From Candidatus Bilophila faecipullorum (GTDB lineage Bacteria; Desulfobacterota; Desulfovibrionia; Desulfovibrionales; Desulfovibrionaceae), in contig CALVEZ010000016.1 of the NCBI GenBank assembly GCA_944326695.1, forward strand, positions 1 through 64,000: a stretch of DNA of 64,000 nt, given 5' to 3'. Below the pieces are notes generated by a model that ran no database searches, was not told the origin of the DNA, and was given only the letters and a program-made list of their open reading frames with translations. The translations under genes and the position numbers were made by a program. The first letter of the stretch is position 1, and every line of letters begins with the position of its first letter. Positions 28,756 through 39,149 of the stretch are shown in pieces.

Positions 28756-28902
28756 TTTTGGGGAAGGGGGGGCGCGACGGTCGGGATGTGTTTTTGATAC
28801 TTGCATTTTTGACAAGCAGGTCTTGGCGGGGGAAGCTGAAGAAGCTTTCCAACGCGCTCGGGACGGGAAGCGGAACGGCGTAGCCGTTGCGCTTCCCGCA
28901 CT

Positions 28903-28972
28903 GAGGGGGTTTGGGGGGAATCATTCCCCCCAAGCCGGGTCAAGGGGCGGCAGCCCCTTGCCGCCGGAGGCA
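28903..28972 (+). repeat. 70-bp palindromic repeat 5' of gyrA
   Basis: 67 of 70 bases identical to the copy before thrC. It contains TTGGGGGGAAT/ATTCCCCCCAA, a second hairpin AAGGGGC/GCCCCTT and ends in CCGCCGGAGGCA. It stops 14 bases before the gyrA ATG, so it lies in the untranslated leader. Confidence 0.8.
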
Positions 28973-28986
28973 CCCAAGGGGATACT

Positions 28987-31425
<2,439 letters not shown>

Positions 31426-31458
31426 GACATTCTCTAAAAGGTTACACAGCCTCTCAAT

Positions 31459-31497
31459 AGGGCCCTTGGCTTCGGCTTGTCCGAAAATGGGGGCCCT
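31459..31497 (+). terminator. Hairpin after gyrA
   Basis: AGGGCCC pairs with GGGCCCT around an inner TTCGG/CCGAA stem. No proper T-run follows, so termination efficiency is uncertain. Confidence 0.45.
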
Positions 31498-31571
31498 GTC
31501 CTTATGTCGTTATGGAGTGGTAGCCATCGTTTCCGCTCCGTCGGTTTTCCCGCAAATCAGGAGAGTGCTGT

Positions 31572-32546
31572 ATGAAAGGGTTGATTGCCGCCGCAGGCCT
31601 GTTCGGGCTTGTGCTCTTTGGCGGCGGTTTTGCGCTGGCCGGGCAGGAAACTGCCACCCCCGTGACGCCGCAGGTCGGACAGGTGGTCATCGAGAGTATG
31701 GGACCTGCTTCCGGGACGCTCCCCAAGGGCAAGTTGGCGGTCATTACCAACTATATCCATGCGGACAAGCACACGTGGTACAAGAACGGCGCGCGCAAGG
31801 CGGCCGTTTCTCCGCGCAGCGGGCACACGCAGCGCAATCTGCACGACCGCTTCGTCCTGAAGATGCGCTACGGCCTGGGGGACGGCTATGACGTGCGTTT
31901 CGCCCTGCCCGTGGTCATGAACAATTTCCGGGCGCACAGCACCCTGACCCCCAACGGCGTCAGCAGCAAGAACGGCGTCGGGGATACGACTTTTGTTTTG
32001 CACAAGCAGTTTATCAGCCAGCGCGAGGGCGCGCCTGTGGATGTGGCGTGGGACCTCGGCGTCTGGACGCCCACGGGCGACACTTCCGACGACGGCGTGG
32101 GCACGGGCGCATGGGGCCTCATGGCCGGGGTCGGCATCGGCCATGCCTTTGACGGAGGCCGCCAGTTCGTCGAAGGCGAAGTCATGTATCTCTACCGGGG
32201 CGTCGGGCACAGTTCGCGCACGGACGTCAGCGACGTTTTCCGTCTGAATGGACGTTACGTCTACGCCCTCTCGCGCCGTTGGGACATGGGGCTTGAAAGC
32301 CAGTTTGAGTACAACACCCCTTCCTACCGCTACGGCCACTCCAACCATGACGCGAGCACCACGTGGTTTGCCGGGCCTTCCGTGACCTTGAAGCTGCCCG
32401 AGTACAACGCTTCCCTCGGCGTGAGCGCGCAGTTCAGCCTTTATCAGGACTACGATGCCCTGTATCCCCCCAACACTGATTACCCCACCGCGGCCTCCCT
32501 CGGGGAACGCTGGAAGCTGGAAGCCAAGCTTGCCGTGGCATTTTAG
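31572..32546 (+). CDS. Outer-membrane beta-barrel protein (phenol meta-pathway/transporter-like family)
   Basis: 324 residues with a clear signal peptide (MKGLIAAAGLFGLVLFGGGF, cleavage after ALA, about residue 23). The mature part has many alternating amphipathic strands, and a C-terminal LEAKLAVAF ending in Phe, the usual outer-membrane insertion signal. Sequence style (YGLGDGYDVRFALPVVMNN, GVGDTTFVLHKQF, WDLGVWTPTGD) resembles the family annotated as transporter or MetA-pathway of phenol degradation. AGGAG precedes the ATG. It has no obvious operon partner; a 26-bp perfect hairpin follows the stop. Substrate unknown. Confidence 0.75.
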   Translation: MKGLIAAAGLFGLVLFGGGFALAGQETATPVTPQVGQVVIESMGPASGTLPKGKLAVITNYIHADKHTWYKNGARKAAVSPRSGHTQRNLHDRFVLKMRYGLGDGYDVRFALPVVMNNFRAHSTLTPNGVSSKNGVGDTTFVLHKQFISQREGAPVDVAWDLGVWTPTGDTSDDGVGTGAWGLMAGVGIGHAFDGGRQFVEGEVMYLYRGVGHSSRTDVSDVFRLNGRYVYALSRRWDMGLESQFEYNTPSYRYGHSNHDASTTWFAGPSVTLKLPEYNASLGVSAQFSLYQDYDALYPPNTDYPTAASLGERWKLEAKLAVAF

Positions 32547-32551
32547 GGAAG

Positions 32552-32640
32552 AGAAGATTGGGGAAGGGAGAGGGAACCTTTCTGGAGAAAGGTTCCCTCT
32601 CCCTTCCCCAAACCCCATCCCTCTCCCTCCCAAGACTTTC
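32552..32640 (+). repeat. 3'-end hairpin repeat after the outer-membrane gene
   Basis: A 26-base arm (32558-32583) pairs perfectly with 32586-32611, leaving two bases at the centre. It begins 11 bases after the stop and is followed by CTCCCTCCCAAGACTTTCG, shared with the gyrB copy. The strongest hairpin in the window. Confidence 0.8.
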
Positions 32641-32641
32641 G

Positions 32642-33053
32642 ACCTTATCGAATCCCTGTTCGGGATATTTCCTGTTGCCGTGGGGCGGGGGCAGGGTGGT
32701 TGAGTCGTATCGACCATGACCCGTTACATATGTTATTTAATAAACATTTCATAAGGTTATGACGTAGATGGAAATAGGGCATACTCTTGAGGTGTCTTAA
32801 AATAAGCTTTTGAAACAACAGAGAAAATCTGTAGTTGTGGTAGAGGGGCTAGTGAGGAAAGCCCGATGTCCTTGTAGGAGGATATGGGGATGGTTGTTTG
32901 ACGGAGAGGGAAGGTCGGAAAGACGGATGGGGGGCAAAGGCTTGCCTCCCATTGATTTTTTCCTTACGACCTCAAAAAAAGCAAACGATCTCCGTACCCG
33001 GAAGACGGGCGGGAGTGCGGCGGGCGCAAGTCTGCGGCGTTTCCGACCTGTCC
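32642..33053. other. Non-coding region upstream of thrC
   Basis: About 400 bases, part of it AT-rich (32720-32830), with no supported gene. An open frame fused to thrC crosses it but has no protein-like character and its start has no ribosome-binding site. Probably contains the thrC promoter; no convincing hexamer pair was picked out. Confidence 0.4.
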
Positions 33054-33123
33054 GAGGGGGTTTGGGGGGAATCATTCCCCCCAAACGGGGTCAAGGGGCG
33101 GTAGCCCCTTGCCGCCGGAGGCA
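33054..33123 (+). repeat. 70-bp palindromic repeat 5' of thrC
   Basis: Second copy of the element found before gyrA (67 of 70 identical), ending 19 bases before the thrC ATG. Same orientation relative to the downstream gene. Confidence 0.8.
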
Positions 33124-33142
33124 TACCTTATACGGAGCGGCC

Positions 33143-34579
33143 ATGTCCGATCTTTTTCCCACTTACCGGGCGCACATGGAATACGTGTGCCTCGGCTGCG
33201 GCGCGCGCCATCCCATTGACGAGCTGCTGTACACCTGCCCGGCCTGCGGGGGCGTCTTCCTGCTGGAGGACACCACCTTTGACACTCTGAAGGAACATGA
33301 CGGCGCGTACTGGCGCGGCGTCTTCGACGGCCGGGCGGGAACCCGCAACACCGCGCTACGGGGCGTCTTCCGTTTTTATGAGCTCATGGCCCCGGTGCTG
33401 GAGCAGGAAGACATCCTCTATTTGGGCGAAGGCAATACGCCTATCGTGGAGGGCGCGCCCGAACTGCAAAAGAAGCTCGGCATGGCCTTCGCCTTCAAGA
33501 ACGACGGCCAGAACCCCAGCGCCTCCTTCAAGGACCGGGGCATGGCCTGCGCCTACAGCTATTTGCGGGCGCTGGTGCGCAAGCACGGCTGGGACGAGGT
33601 GCTGACCATCTGTGCCTCCACCGGGGACACCTCCGCTGCCGCCGCCCTCTACGGCGCGTATGTGGGCCATCCCATCAAGACCGCCGTGCTCCTGCCGCAG
33701 GGCAAAGTGACCCCGCAGCAGCTTTCCCAGCCGCTGGGCTCGGGTGCGACCGTGCTTGAAGTGCCCGGGGTCTTCGACGACTGCATGAAGGTGGTGGAGC
33801 ATCTGGCCGAGCATTACCGCGTGGCTCTGCTCAACTCCAAGAACAGCTGGCGCATCCTCGGGCAGGAATCCTATGCCTATGAGGTCGCCCAGTGGTACGG
33901 CTGGAATCTGGAGGGCAAGGTCCTCTTCGTGCCCGTGGGCAACGCCGGGAACATTACCGCCGTCATGTCCGGCCTGCTCAAGATGCGCGCTCTCGGGATC
34001 ATCGGCGCGCTTCCCCGCCTTTTCGGGGTCCAGTCCGAACACGCCGATCCGGTCTGGCGTTATTACAGCGCGCCCAAGGACGAGCGGGTGTATACACCCG
34101 TGACTGTGCGCCCGAGCGTGGCGCAGGCCGCCATGATCGGCAACCCCGTCTCATTCCCCCGCGTGCGGAAGCTGGTGGAAGCCTACGAAGCCGCGGGCGG
34201 CGACTTCGGCGTGGTGCAGGTGACCGAACAGGCCATCATGGACGCCTCCATCCTCGCCAACCGGCATGGCCACATCGCCTGCACGCAGGGCGGCGAATGC
34301 CTCGCCGGTCTGCTCAAGGCGCGTGAGGAGGGCAGGGTGGAACGCGGCGAGACCGCCGTCCTCGACTCCACGGCCCACGCGCTCAAGTTCGCGGGCTTCC
34401 AGAACATGTACTTTACGGATACTTTCCCGCCCGAATACGGCGTCACCCCGGACGCGAGCCTTGCCAACCGTCCGGCTCTGGTGATCGGCGCCGCCGAGAA
34501 GGAACGGCTCGCCCCCGCCGACTTCACGCGCGCCGCCGCCCAAGCCGTGGCCGACCGCTTGGCTCTTGCGGGAAAATGA
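33143..34579 (+). CDS. thrC: Threonine synthase
   Basis: PLP enzyme converting O-phosphohomoserine to threonine, 478 residues. An N-terminal zinc-ribbon-like segment (CLGCGARHPIDEL, YTCPACGGVF) precedes the fold-type II domain. The PLP lysine is in NPSASFKDRGMA (about residue 131), with TICASTGDTSAAAA and VPVGNAGNITAVMSG (phosphate loop). GGAG six bases before the ATG supports this start, and the long upstream extension is rejected. It stands alone between repeat elements and the ferredoxin operon. Confidence 0.95.
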   Translation: MSDLFPTYRAHMEYVCLGCGARHPIDELLYTCPACGGVFLLEDTTFDTLKEHDGAYWRGVFDGRAGTRNTALRGVFRFYELMAPVLEQEDILYLGEGNTPIVEGAPELQKKLGMAFAFKNDGQNPSASFKDRGMACAYSYLRALVRKHGWDEVLTICASTGDTSAAAALYGAYVGHPIKTAVLLPQGKVTPQQLSQPLGSGATVLEVPGVFDDCMKVVEHLAEHYRVALLNSKNSWRILGQESYAYEVAQWYGWNLEGKVLFVPVGNAGNITAVMSGLLKMRALGIIGALPRLFGVQSEHADPVWRYYSAPKDERVYTPVTVRPSVAQAAMIGNPVSFPRVRKLVEAYEAAGGDFGVVQVTEQAIMDASILANRHGHIACTQGGECLAGLLKAREEGRVERGETAVLDSTAHALKFAGFQNMYFTDTFPPEYGVTPDASLANRPALVIGAAEKERLAPADFTRAAAQAVADRLALAGK

Positions 34580-34669
34580 TTATTCTTTGAATAGACTTGT
34601 CGGAGCGGCTGGGGAAAAAGGGGGTAAAAGGGGAGGAAAAAGATTTCTATCCTTCCCTTCTCAAAAGAC

Positions 34670-34698
34670 TTGACACCCTCCACTCGGGAAGCTAAGGC
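34670..34698 (+). promoter_or_regulatory. Possible promoter of the ferredoxin operon
   Basis: A perfect TTGACA (34670-34675) followed at 17 bases by TAAGGC, a poor -10. Only the first hexamer is convincing. Confidence 0.3.
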
Positions 34699-34781
34699 AA
34701 GGATGACGGCACGACCGTGCCTGTGGTTAGAGACACCAAAAGGATCATTCGACTGATCCAGAAAACGTGGAGGAAATGACG

Positions 34782-34970
34782 ATGTCTTGGAATGTTACTG
34801 TTGATGCTGACAAGTGCGTTGGTTGCGGCGAATGCGTGGACGTGTGCCCCGTCGAAGTCTATGAAATGGCTGACGGCAAGTCCAACCCCGCCCACTACGA
34901 AGAATGCCTCGGCTGTGAATCCTGCGTGGAAGTGTGCGAAAGCAACGCCATCACCGTCGAAGAAAACTAA
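34782..34970 (+). CDS. 2x[4Fe-4S] ferredoxin
   Basis: Small electron carrier of 62 residues. Cluster motifs are CVGCGECVDVCP and CLGCESCVEVC, the C-x2-C-x2-C-x3-C pattern twice, separated by 24 residues, as in Desulfovibrio ferredoxins. The second cluster lacks the Pro after the fourth Cys (CESN), also seen in that group. GGAGG eight bases before the ATG sets the start. First gene of an apparent four-gene unit with a cysteine-cluster protein, an unknown protein and a TPR protein. Confidence 0.95.
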   Translation: MSWNVTVDADKCVGCGECVDVCPVEVYEMADGKSNPAHYEECLGCESCVEVCESNAITVEEN

Positions 34971-35092
34971 GCGATGACATCCCGCCGCCCTTGCCGTCCT
35001 TTTACGGCGGGAGCGGCGGTTTCCGTGAAAGGAAGGAGCTTTTTTGAAGGAGGCCCCTTCCTTTTTTTACACTCTTACCTATTATATGTCCC

Positions 35093-35785
35093 ATGACCGA
35101 CATCATCATGCCCGAGCTGACCCCCGTGTTCACGGCGTACGAGGCCCTTGTCGCGGAAGCCGACAAGGTCTTTGCCCGCGTCAGTGAGCTGCATCCGGAC
35201 TGCGTGACCTGCAAGCCCGGCTGCAGCGATTGCTGCCACGCCCTTTTTGACCTTTCCCTCGTCGAGGCCATGTATCTGAACGCCAGATTCGTTCAGGCCT
35301 TTGACTACGGCCCCGTGCGCTCCCGCATCCTTGAGAAGGCGGCCGAGGCGGACCGCAAGCTGACCCGCATGAAACGGGACTATTTCCGCGAGCTGCGCGA
35401 CGCCAAGGCTTCCGAGGAAGCCACGGCCCATATTATGGAAGAGGCGGCCCGCGCCCGGATGCGCTGCCCTCTGCTCGACGCCGAAGACAAGTGCGCCCTC
35501 TACGAGCATCGCCCCATTACCTGCCGCCTTTACGGTGTCCCCACGGCCATCGGCGGCAAGGCGCACGTTTGCGGCAAGACGAATTTCGCGGCGGGCGTGA
35601 GTTACCCCACCGTGCATCTGGAAAAGATTCAGGAGCGCCTTGACGCTCTCAGCATGGAGATTCGGGACCGGGTCAAATCCCGCTTCAAGGAACTCCATAC
35701 GGTGTTCGTTCCGGTCTCTATGGCGCTTTTGACCAACTATGACGAGGCTTACCTCGGCATCGGGCCTGCGCCCAAGGAGTCTTGA
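35093..35785 (+). CDS. YkgJ-family cysteine-cluster protein
   Basis: 230 residues. The N-terminal CVTCKPGCSDCCHALF and later RCPLLDAEDKCALYEHRP, TCRLYG and HVCGKT carry the cysteine pattern of the YkgJ (CxxCxxxCxxCC) family, thought to bind zinc or an Fe-S cluster. Function unproven. Its neighbour is a ferredoxin and the gene ends in a one-base overlap with the next ATG (TGATG), implying coupled translation. Confidence 0.88.
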   Translation: MTDIIMPELTPVFTAYEALVAEADKVFARVSELHPDCVTCKPGCSDCCHALFDLSLVEAMYLNARFVQAFDYGPVRSRILEKAAEADRKLTRMKRDYFRELRDAKASEEATAHIMEEAARARMRCPLLDAEDKCALYEHRPITCRLYGVPTAIGGKAHVCGKTNFAAGVSYPTVHLEKIQERLDALSMEIRDRVKSRFKELHTVFVPVSMALLTNYDEAYLGIGPAPKES

Positions 35786-36186
35786 TGATTACGGCGACCA
35801 TGTTTCGCGACAGCACCCGTCAGGAACTGACCGAGGAACAGGAAAAGCTCAAGCGCGAAATCTACGAGCGCATGAACCCCCGCCGCAGGAAGTTCATCGA
35901 CCGCATCGGCTACGATGAATGGGACCCCTTCCAGAAACCCAACGATCCGATGGACATCCGCGTCGATCCGAGCAAGCGCACCACGCAGCAGCTTTTCCGC
36001 GGCTTCATGCACTCGCTCGGAGAGCGCACCGAGGGGAACGACTTCAACAAGGGCGCTCTCGACTGCGCGCTGGGCATCGTCAACAGGGACGAACGCTACC
36101 TCGGCATCTACGAGTTTTGCGTATGGTACTATAAACTGCTCAAGAAAGAAGGACTGATCGATGAAGGACCAGTACAGCAACCTTGA
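35785..36186 (+). CDS. Conserved-type hypothetical protein, charged
   Basis: 133 residues, no transmembrane helix or signal peptide. Highly charged N-terminus (ELTEEQEKLKREIYERMNPR) followed by DRIGYDEWDPFQKPNDP and a C-terminal helix containing YLGIYEFCVWYYKLLKKEG. AAGGAG before the overlapping TGATG sets the start. Translated with its neighbours, so likely acts with the cysteine-cluster and TPR proteins. Family not recognised. Confidence 0.8.
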   Translation: MITATMFRDSTRQELTEEQEKLKREIYERMNPRRRKFIDRIGYDEWDPFQKPNDPMDIRVDPSKRTTQQLFRGFMHSLGERTEGNDFNKGALDCALGIVNRDERYLGIYEFCVWYYKLLKKEGLIDEGPVQQP

Positions 36187-36790
36187 CGAATATATCGCGG
36201 ACCTGAAGGCCGCGCTTCGGGAAAACGACGGCTGCGCCAACCATCACTACAACCTCGGCGTGGCCCTGCTCAGCAAGGGCGATTTCGTGGGCGCGGAAGA
36301 GTCGTTTCTGGCCGCCGTCCGCAATTCGTCCCACCTCGCCGAAGCCTATGTGCAGCTTGGCGGCATCTGCCTGCACCGCGGTGATCTCGAGGGCTGTCTG
36401 CGCTACAACGAAGAGGCCGCCAACTGCCGGGCCAAGTTCCCGGTGCCGTGGAGCAACATCGGTTTCGTCCATCTCCAGCGCGGCGAGCCGGAAAAGGCCA
36501 TCACCGCCCTTGAGAAGGCCCTCAAATGGGATGGCGAGTTTATTCAGGCCATGGCGACCCTCGGCGCGGCCTACTATATGAATGGCCAGTACGACGAAAG
36601 CATCAAGATCAGCGAAAAGGCCATCGCCAAGCAGCCCGGTTTCGCCCCGGCGTGGAACAACCTTTCGCTGGCTTGGTTTGAAAAGGGCGATTACGCCAAG
36701 GCCGCCGAGTACGCTGACAAGGCCGTACAGTTCGGCTTTGAGGTCCGCCCGGAATATCTTGAGGAACTCGCGGCGCATCGCGGCAAATAA
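36161..36790 (+). CDS. Tetratricopeptide-repeat protein
   Basis: 209 residues composed of about five TPR units, for example HYNLGVALLSKGDFVGAEE, AYVQLGGICLHRGDLEGC, WSNIGFVHLQRGEPEKAI, ATLGAAYYMNGQYDESIK and WNNLSLAWFEKGDYAKAA. Cytoplasmic, a likely protein-interaction scaffold. Its start overlaps the preceding gene by 26 bases. Ends in a perfect terminator, so the four genes from ferredoxin onward form one unit. Confidence 0.88.
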   Translation: MKDQYSNLDEYIADLKAALRENDGCANHHYNLGVALLSKGDFVGAEESFLAAVRNSSHLAEAYVQLGGICLHRGDLEGCLRYNEEAANCRAKFPVPWSNIGFVHLQRGEPEKAITALEKALKWDGEFIQAMATLGAAYYMNGQYDESIKISEKAIAKQPGFAPAWNNLSLAWFEKGDYAKAAEYADKAVQFGFEVRPEYLEELAAHRGK

Positions 36791-36810
36791 CGTTTTGCCG
36801 TGCGCCTTGC

Positions 36811-36848
36811 AAAAACTCCGGTCCCTTGTAGGGGGGACCGGAGTTTTT
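36811..36848 (+). terminator. Intrinsic terminator after the TPR gene
   Basis: AAAAACTCCGGTCCC and GGGACCGGAGTTTTT form a perfect 15-bp stem with eight loop bases; the A and T ends make it work in both directions. Confidence 0.92.
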
Positions 36849-37086
36849 GTATGGGAGAACCCCGCCTTTCCTTGGAGAGGGTCTTTTTGGGGGGGACGGC
36901 TGGAGGCTGCTCGACGGCGCGGGGGGAATCTGCTAGGCTTCCGGCATCTTTTGCTTTGAAACCAAGAGGATGGGCCGGGAGGCGGAAGGGCGCAAGGCGG
37001 CCCGGCCTTGTTCCGGGCTGTCCTGTCGATCCGGAAATGTTGATCCGGGAAAGCGGTGGAAGGCTTTTTCCGGGAAGGAGATGGAG

Positions 37087-38166
37087 ATGGCAACGCTTCT
37101 CGTAACCGGCGGCGCGGGGTTCATCGGTTCTTGCTACGTGCTGGCGCGCCGGGCGGCTGGCGACCGGGTGATCAACCTCGACAAGCTCACCTATTCGGGG
37201 AACATGGGCAATCTGCTTTCCCTGAAGGGCGACGCCGATCACATCTTCGTGCGCGGCGACATCGGCAACGCCGAACTGGTGCGCCACCTGCTGGAAACCT
37301 ACGCCCCGGACGCCGTGCTGCATTTCGCGGCGGAAAGCCATGTGGACCGCTCCATCCTTGATCCCGGGGCCTTTGTCCGCACCAACGTGTTGGGCACCTG
37401 CGCGCTGCTCCATAGCGTCTACGGATGGTGGAAAGACCTTGCCGAGGAACGCCGCCAAACCTTCCGTTTTCTGCACGTCTCCACGGACGAAGTCTTCGGC
37501 GCGCTGCGGCCCGACGACGACGCCTTCAGCGAAGAGACGGCCTACGCCCCCAACAGTCCCTATTCGGCCAGCAAGGCGGCCAGCGATCATTTCGTGCGCG
37601 CCTATCACGAAACCTACGGCTTCCCCACCCTGATCACCAACTGCTCCAACAACTACGGACCGCGCCAGTTCCCGGAAAAGCTCATCCCGCTGGTGACGCT
37701 CAACGCGCTGGCGCGTAAACCTCTCCCCGTCTACGGCACGGGCTCCAACATCCGCGACTGGCTGCACGTCGAAGATCATTGTACGGCCCTCCAGCTCGTG
37801 CTTGAAGCCGGACGGGTGGGGCAGACCTACGCCATCGGCGGGCGATCCGAGCGCACCAACCTTGAGGTCGTCCGCACCGTCTGCGCGGCGCTCGACGAAA
37901 TGGCCCCTTCGCGGGAAGGCCCCTACGCGGAACTGGTCAGATTCGTCACGGACCGCCCCGGCCATGATTTCCGCTACGCCATCGACTGCTCGAAGCTCTG
38001 CCGCGAGCTTGGATGGCAGCCGGCCCATACCTTTGAGGAAGGACTCAGGGAAACCGTCCGCTGGTATCTCGACAACCGCGAGTGGGTGGAAAACGTGCAG
38101 AGCGGCGACTACCGCAAATGGCTGGATGTCAATTACGCCGGGCGCGTCCAGAGGGTGTCGGCATAA
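37087..38166 (+). CDS. rfbB: dTDP-glucose 4,6-dehydratase RfbB/RmlB
   Basis: Second enzyme of dTDP-rhamnose and related sugar synthesis. The 359-residue extended SDR has NAD motif TGGAGFIGS at the N-terminus, HFAAESHVDRSI, HVSTDEVFG, active-site YSASKAASDHFVRAY and NNYGPRQFPEKLIPL. GGAAGGAG abuts an ATG; the ATG six bases later is preferred and gives MATLLVTGGAG. rfbA is 28 kb away and rfbC/rfbD are absent from the window, so this product could also feed other deoxysugars. Confidence 0.96.
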   Translation: MATLLVTGGAGFIGSCYVLARRAAGDRVINLDKLTYSGNMGNLLSLKGDADHIFVRGDIGNAELVRHLLETYAPDAVLHFAAESHVDRSILDPGAFVRTNVLGTCALLHSVYGWWKDLAEERRQTFRFLHVSTDEVFGALRPDDDAFSEETAYAPNSPYSASKAASDHFVRAYHETYGFPTLITNCSNNYGPRQFPEKLIPLVTLNALARKPLPVYGTGSNIRDWLHVEDHCTALQLVLEAGRVGQTYAIGGRSERTNLEVVRTVCAALDEMAPSREGPYAELVRFVTDRPGHDFRYAIDCSKLCRELGWQPAHTFEEGLRETVRWYLDNREWVENVQSGDYRKWLDVNYAGRVQRVSA

Positions 38167-38457
38167 GTTTGCAACGTATTGAGCTCATTACAGAAACAGT
38201 AGTGATGCTGTTTGGGATTCTGTTAATGCTATCAATACGTTATCTGTATTTGGGCGGCCCTGTCCAGGATGTCTTCCTGCGTCCGCCGTTTCGTGGGATG
38301 ATGGCGGGAGAGGGTGGGATAGGTCTTTTTTGTCCAGTAGTTGAATAAAAGAGAGGTGTTGGGCATCGCGGCCCTTCCAGGAAGGGTTGGGATGTGCCCA
38401 GCGGAAAGGCTGCCCCTTGCCGAGCTGTTCAGGTTTTGAAAGGTGGAACGCCTACGG
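38167..38457. other. Intergenic region after rfbB
   Basis: A 59-codon frame from a TTG at 38169 would encode a hydrophobic helix (VVMLFGILLMLSIRYLYLGG) but has no ribosome-binding site and a poor C-terminus. It is not called as a gene. The region ends in a terminator. Confidence 0.35.
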
Positions 38458-38488
38458 AAAAGGGACGAGCGGCGGCTCGCCCCTTTTT
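38458..38488 (+). terminator. Terminator between rfbB and the small lipoprotein gene
   Basis: AAAAGGG-A-CGAGC pairs with GCTCG-C-CCCTTTT with one mismatch, GGCG loop and a T5 tail. It lies between convergent genes and may work in both directions. Confidence 0.75.
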
Positions 38489-38637
38489 CGAGAGCGGGGG
38501 AAAACGGCTTCGGGAAGGAGCGGGGCTCCGCGTTCCTTTTGCGATCCTCCTTGCCATTCCTGTGCGGGCCGCATCGCGGAAGAGGGCCTTTCCTTGGCCG
38601 CGCCGCGAAGCGCGTGGGCCCGCAAGCGGCGGAGCGA

Positions 38638-38892
38638 TTAATACCAGATCGTCTTGAGCTGTTCCTTCGTATATCCCTTGTTCTGCATACACCATTCGAA
38701 ATAGCTGGACCATTCCAGATCGTTGTACCAGTTGTAGCGCGTGCCGCCGATCATGGAGTTGGTCAGGGCGGTGCATTCGTTCTGGGCGCTCTTGAAGGCC
38801 GCCTCCTGCGGGGTCATCCCTTTCTGGGGATAGGCGCAGGCGCTGAGGCAGAGTACGGAAACAAGGGCGGCGGTTTTCAGTATCGTATTCAT
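38638..38892 (-). CDS. Small lipoprotein
   Basis: 84 residues. MNTILKTAALVSVLCLSAC is a lipoprotein signal with lipobox LSAC (Cys about residue 19). The mature part AYPQKGMTPQEAAFKSAQNE contains two more Cys (ECTAL and EWCMQNKGY), possibly a disulfide. AGGAGG seven bases before the ATG sets the start. It resembles small Desulfovibrio lipoproteins of unknown role; membrane-anchored in the periplasm. Confidence 0.78.
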   Translation of the reverse strand: MNTILKTAALVSVLCLSACAYPQKGMTPQEAAFKSAQNECTALTNSMIGGTRYNWYNDLEWSSYFEWCMQNKGYTKEQLKTIWY

Positions 38893-39149
38893 GATTTCCT
38901 CCTGTAGGTGCGGAACGGATTGTGAAGCCATATGCCCATCGGTATACGCTGACTTCAAATACAGCAAGATGGATTCTCTTAGTATCATAAATAATTACCT
39001 TATTTCCTCAGAAGGCCGGATGGCATCCGCATATTTACAAGCCGCCCGTTTTTTATAACACTAGTATCTTGCCTGCCTGCAGGCTCGCAGGGAATCGGAC
39101 GTTTTCGCAAAAAGTCCCTTTTCCAATCTCTGGAAAGGAGCACCATTAT

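Noticed and set aside
38169..38348. 59-codon hydrophobic frame after rfbB
   Set aside because: TTG start without ribosome-binding site and an unconvincing C-terminus; kept only as a note.
39000..39149. Metabolite-sensing ribozyme upstream of glmS
   Set aside because: The leader is too short after the last AT-rich patch and none of the conserved core was recognised.
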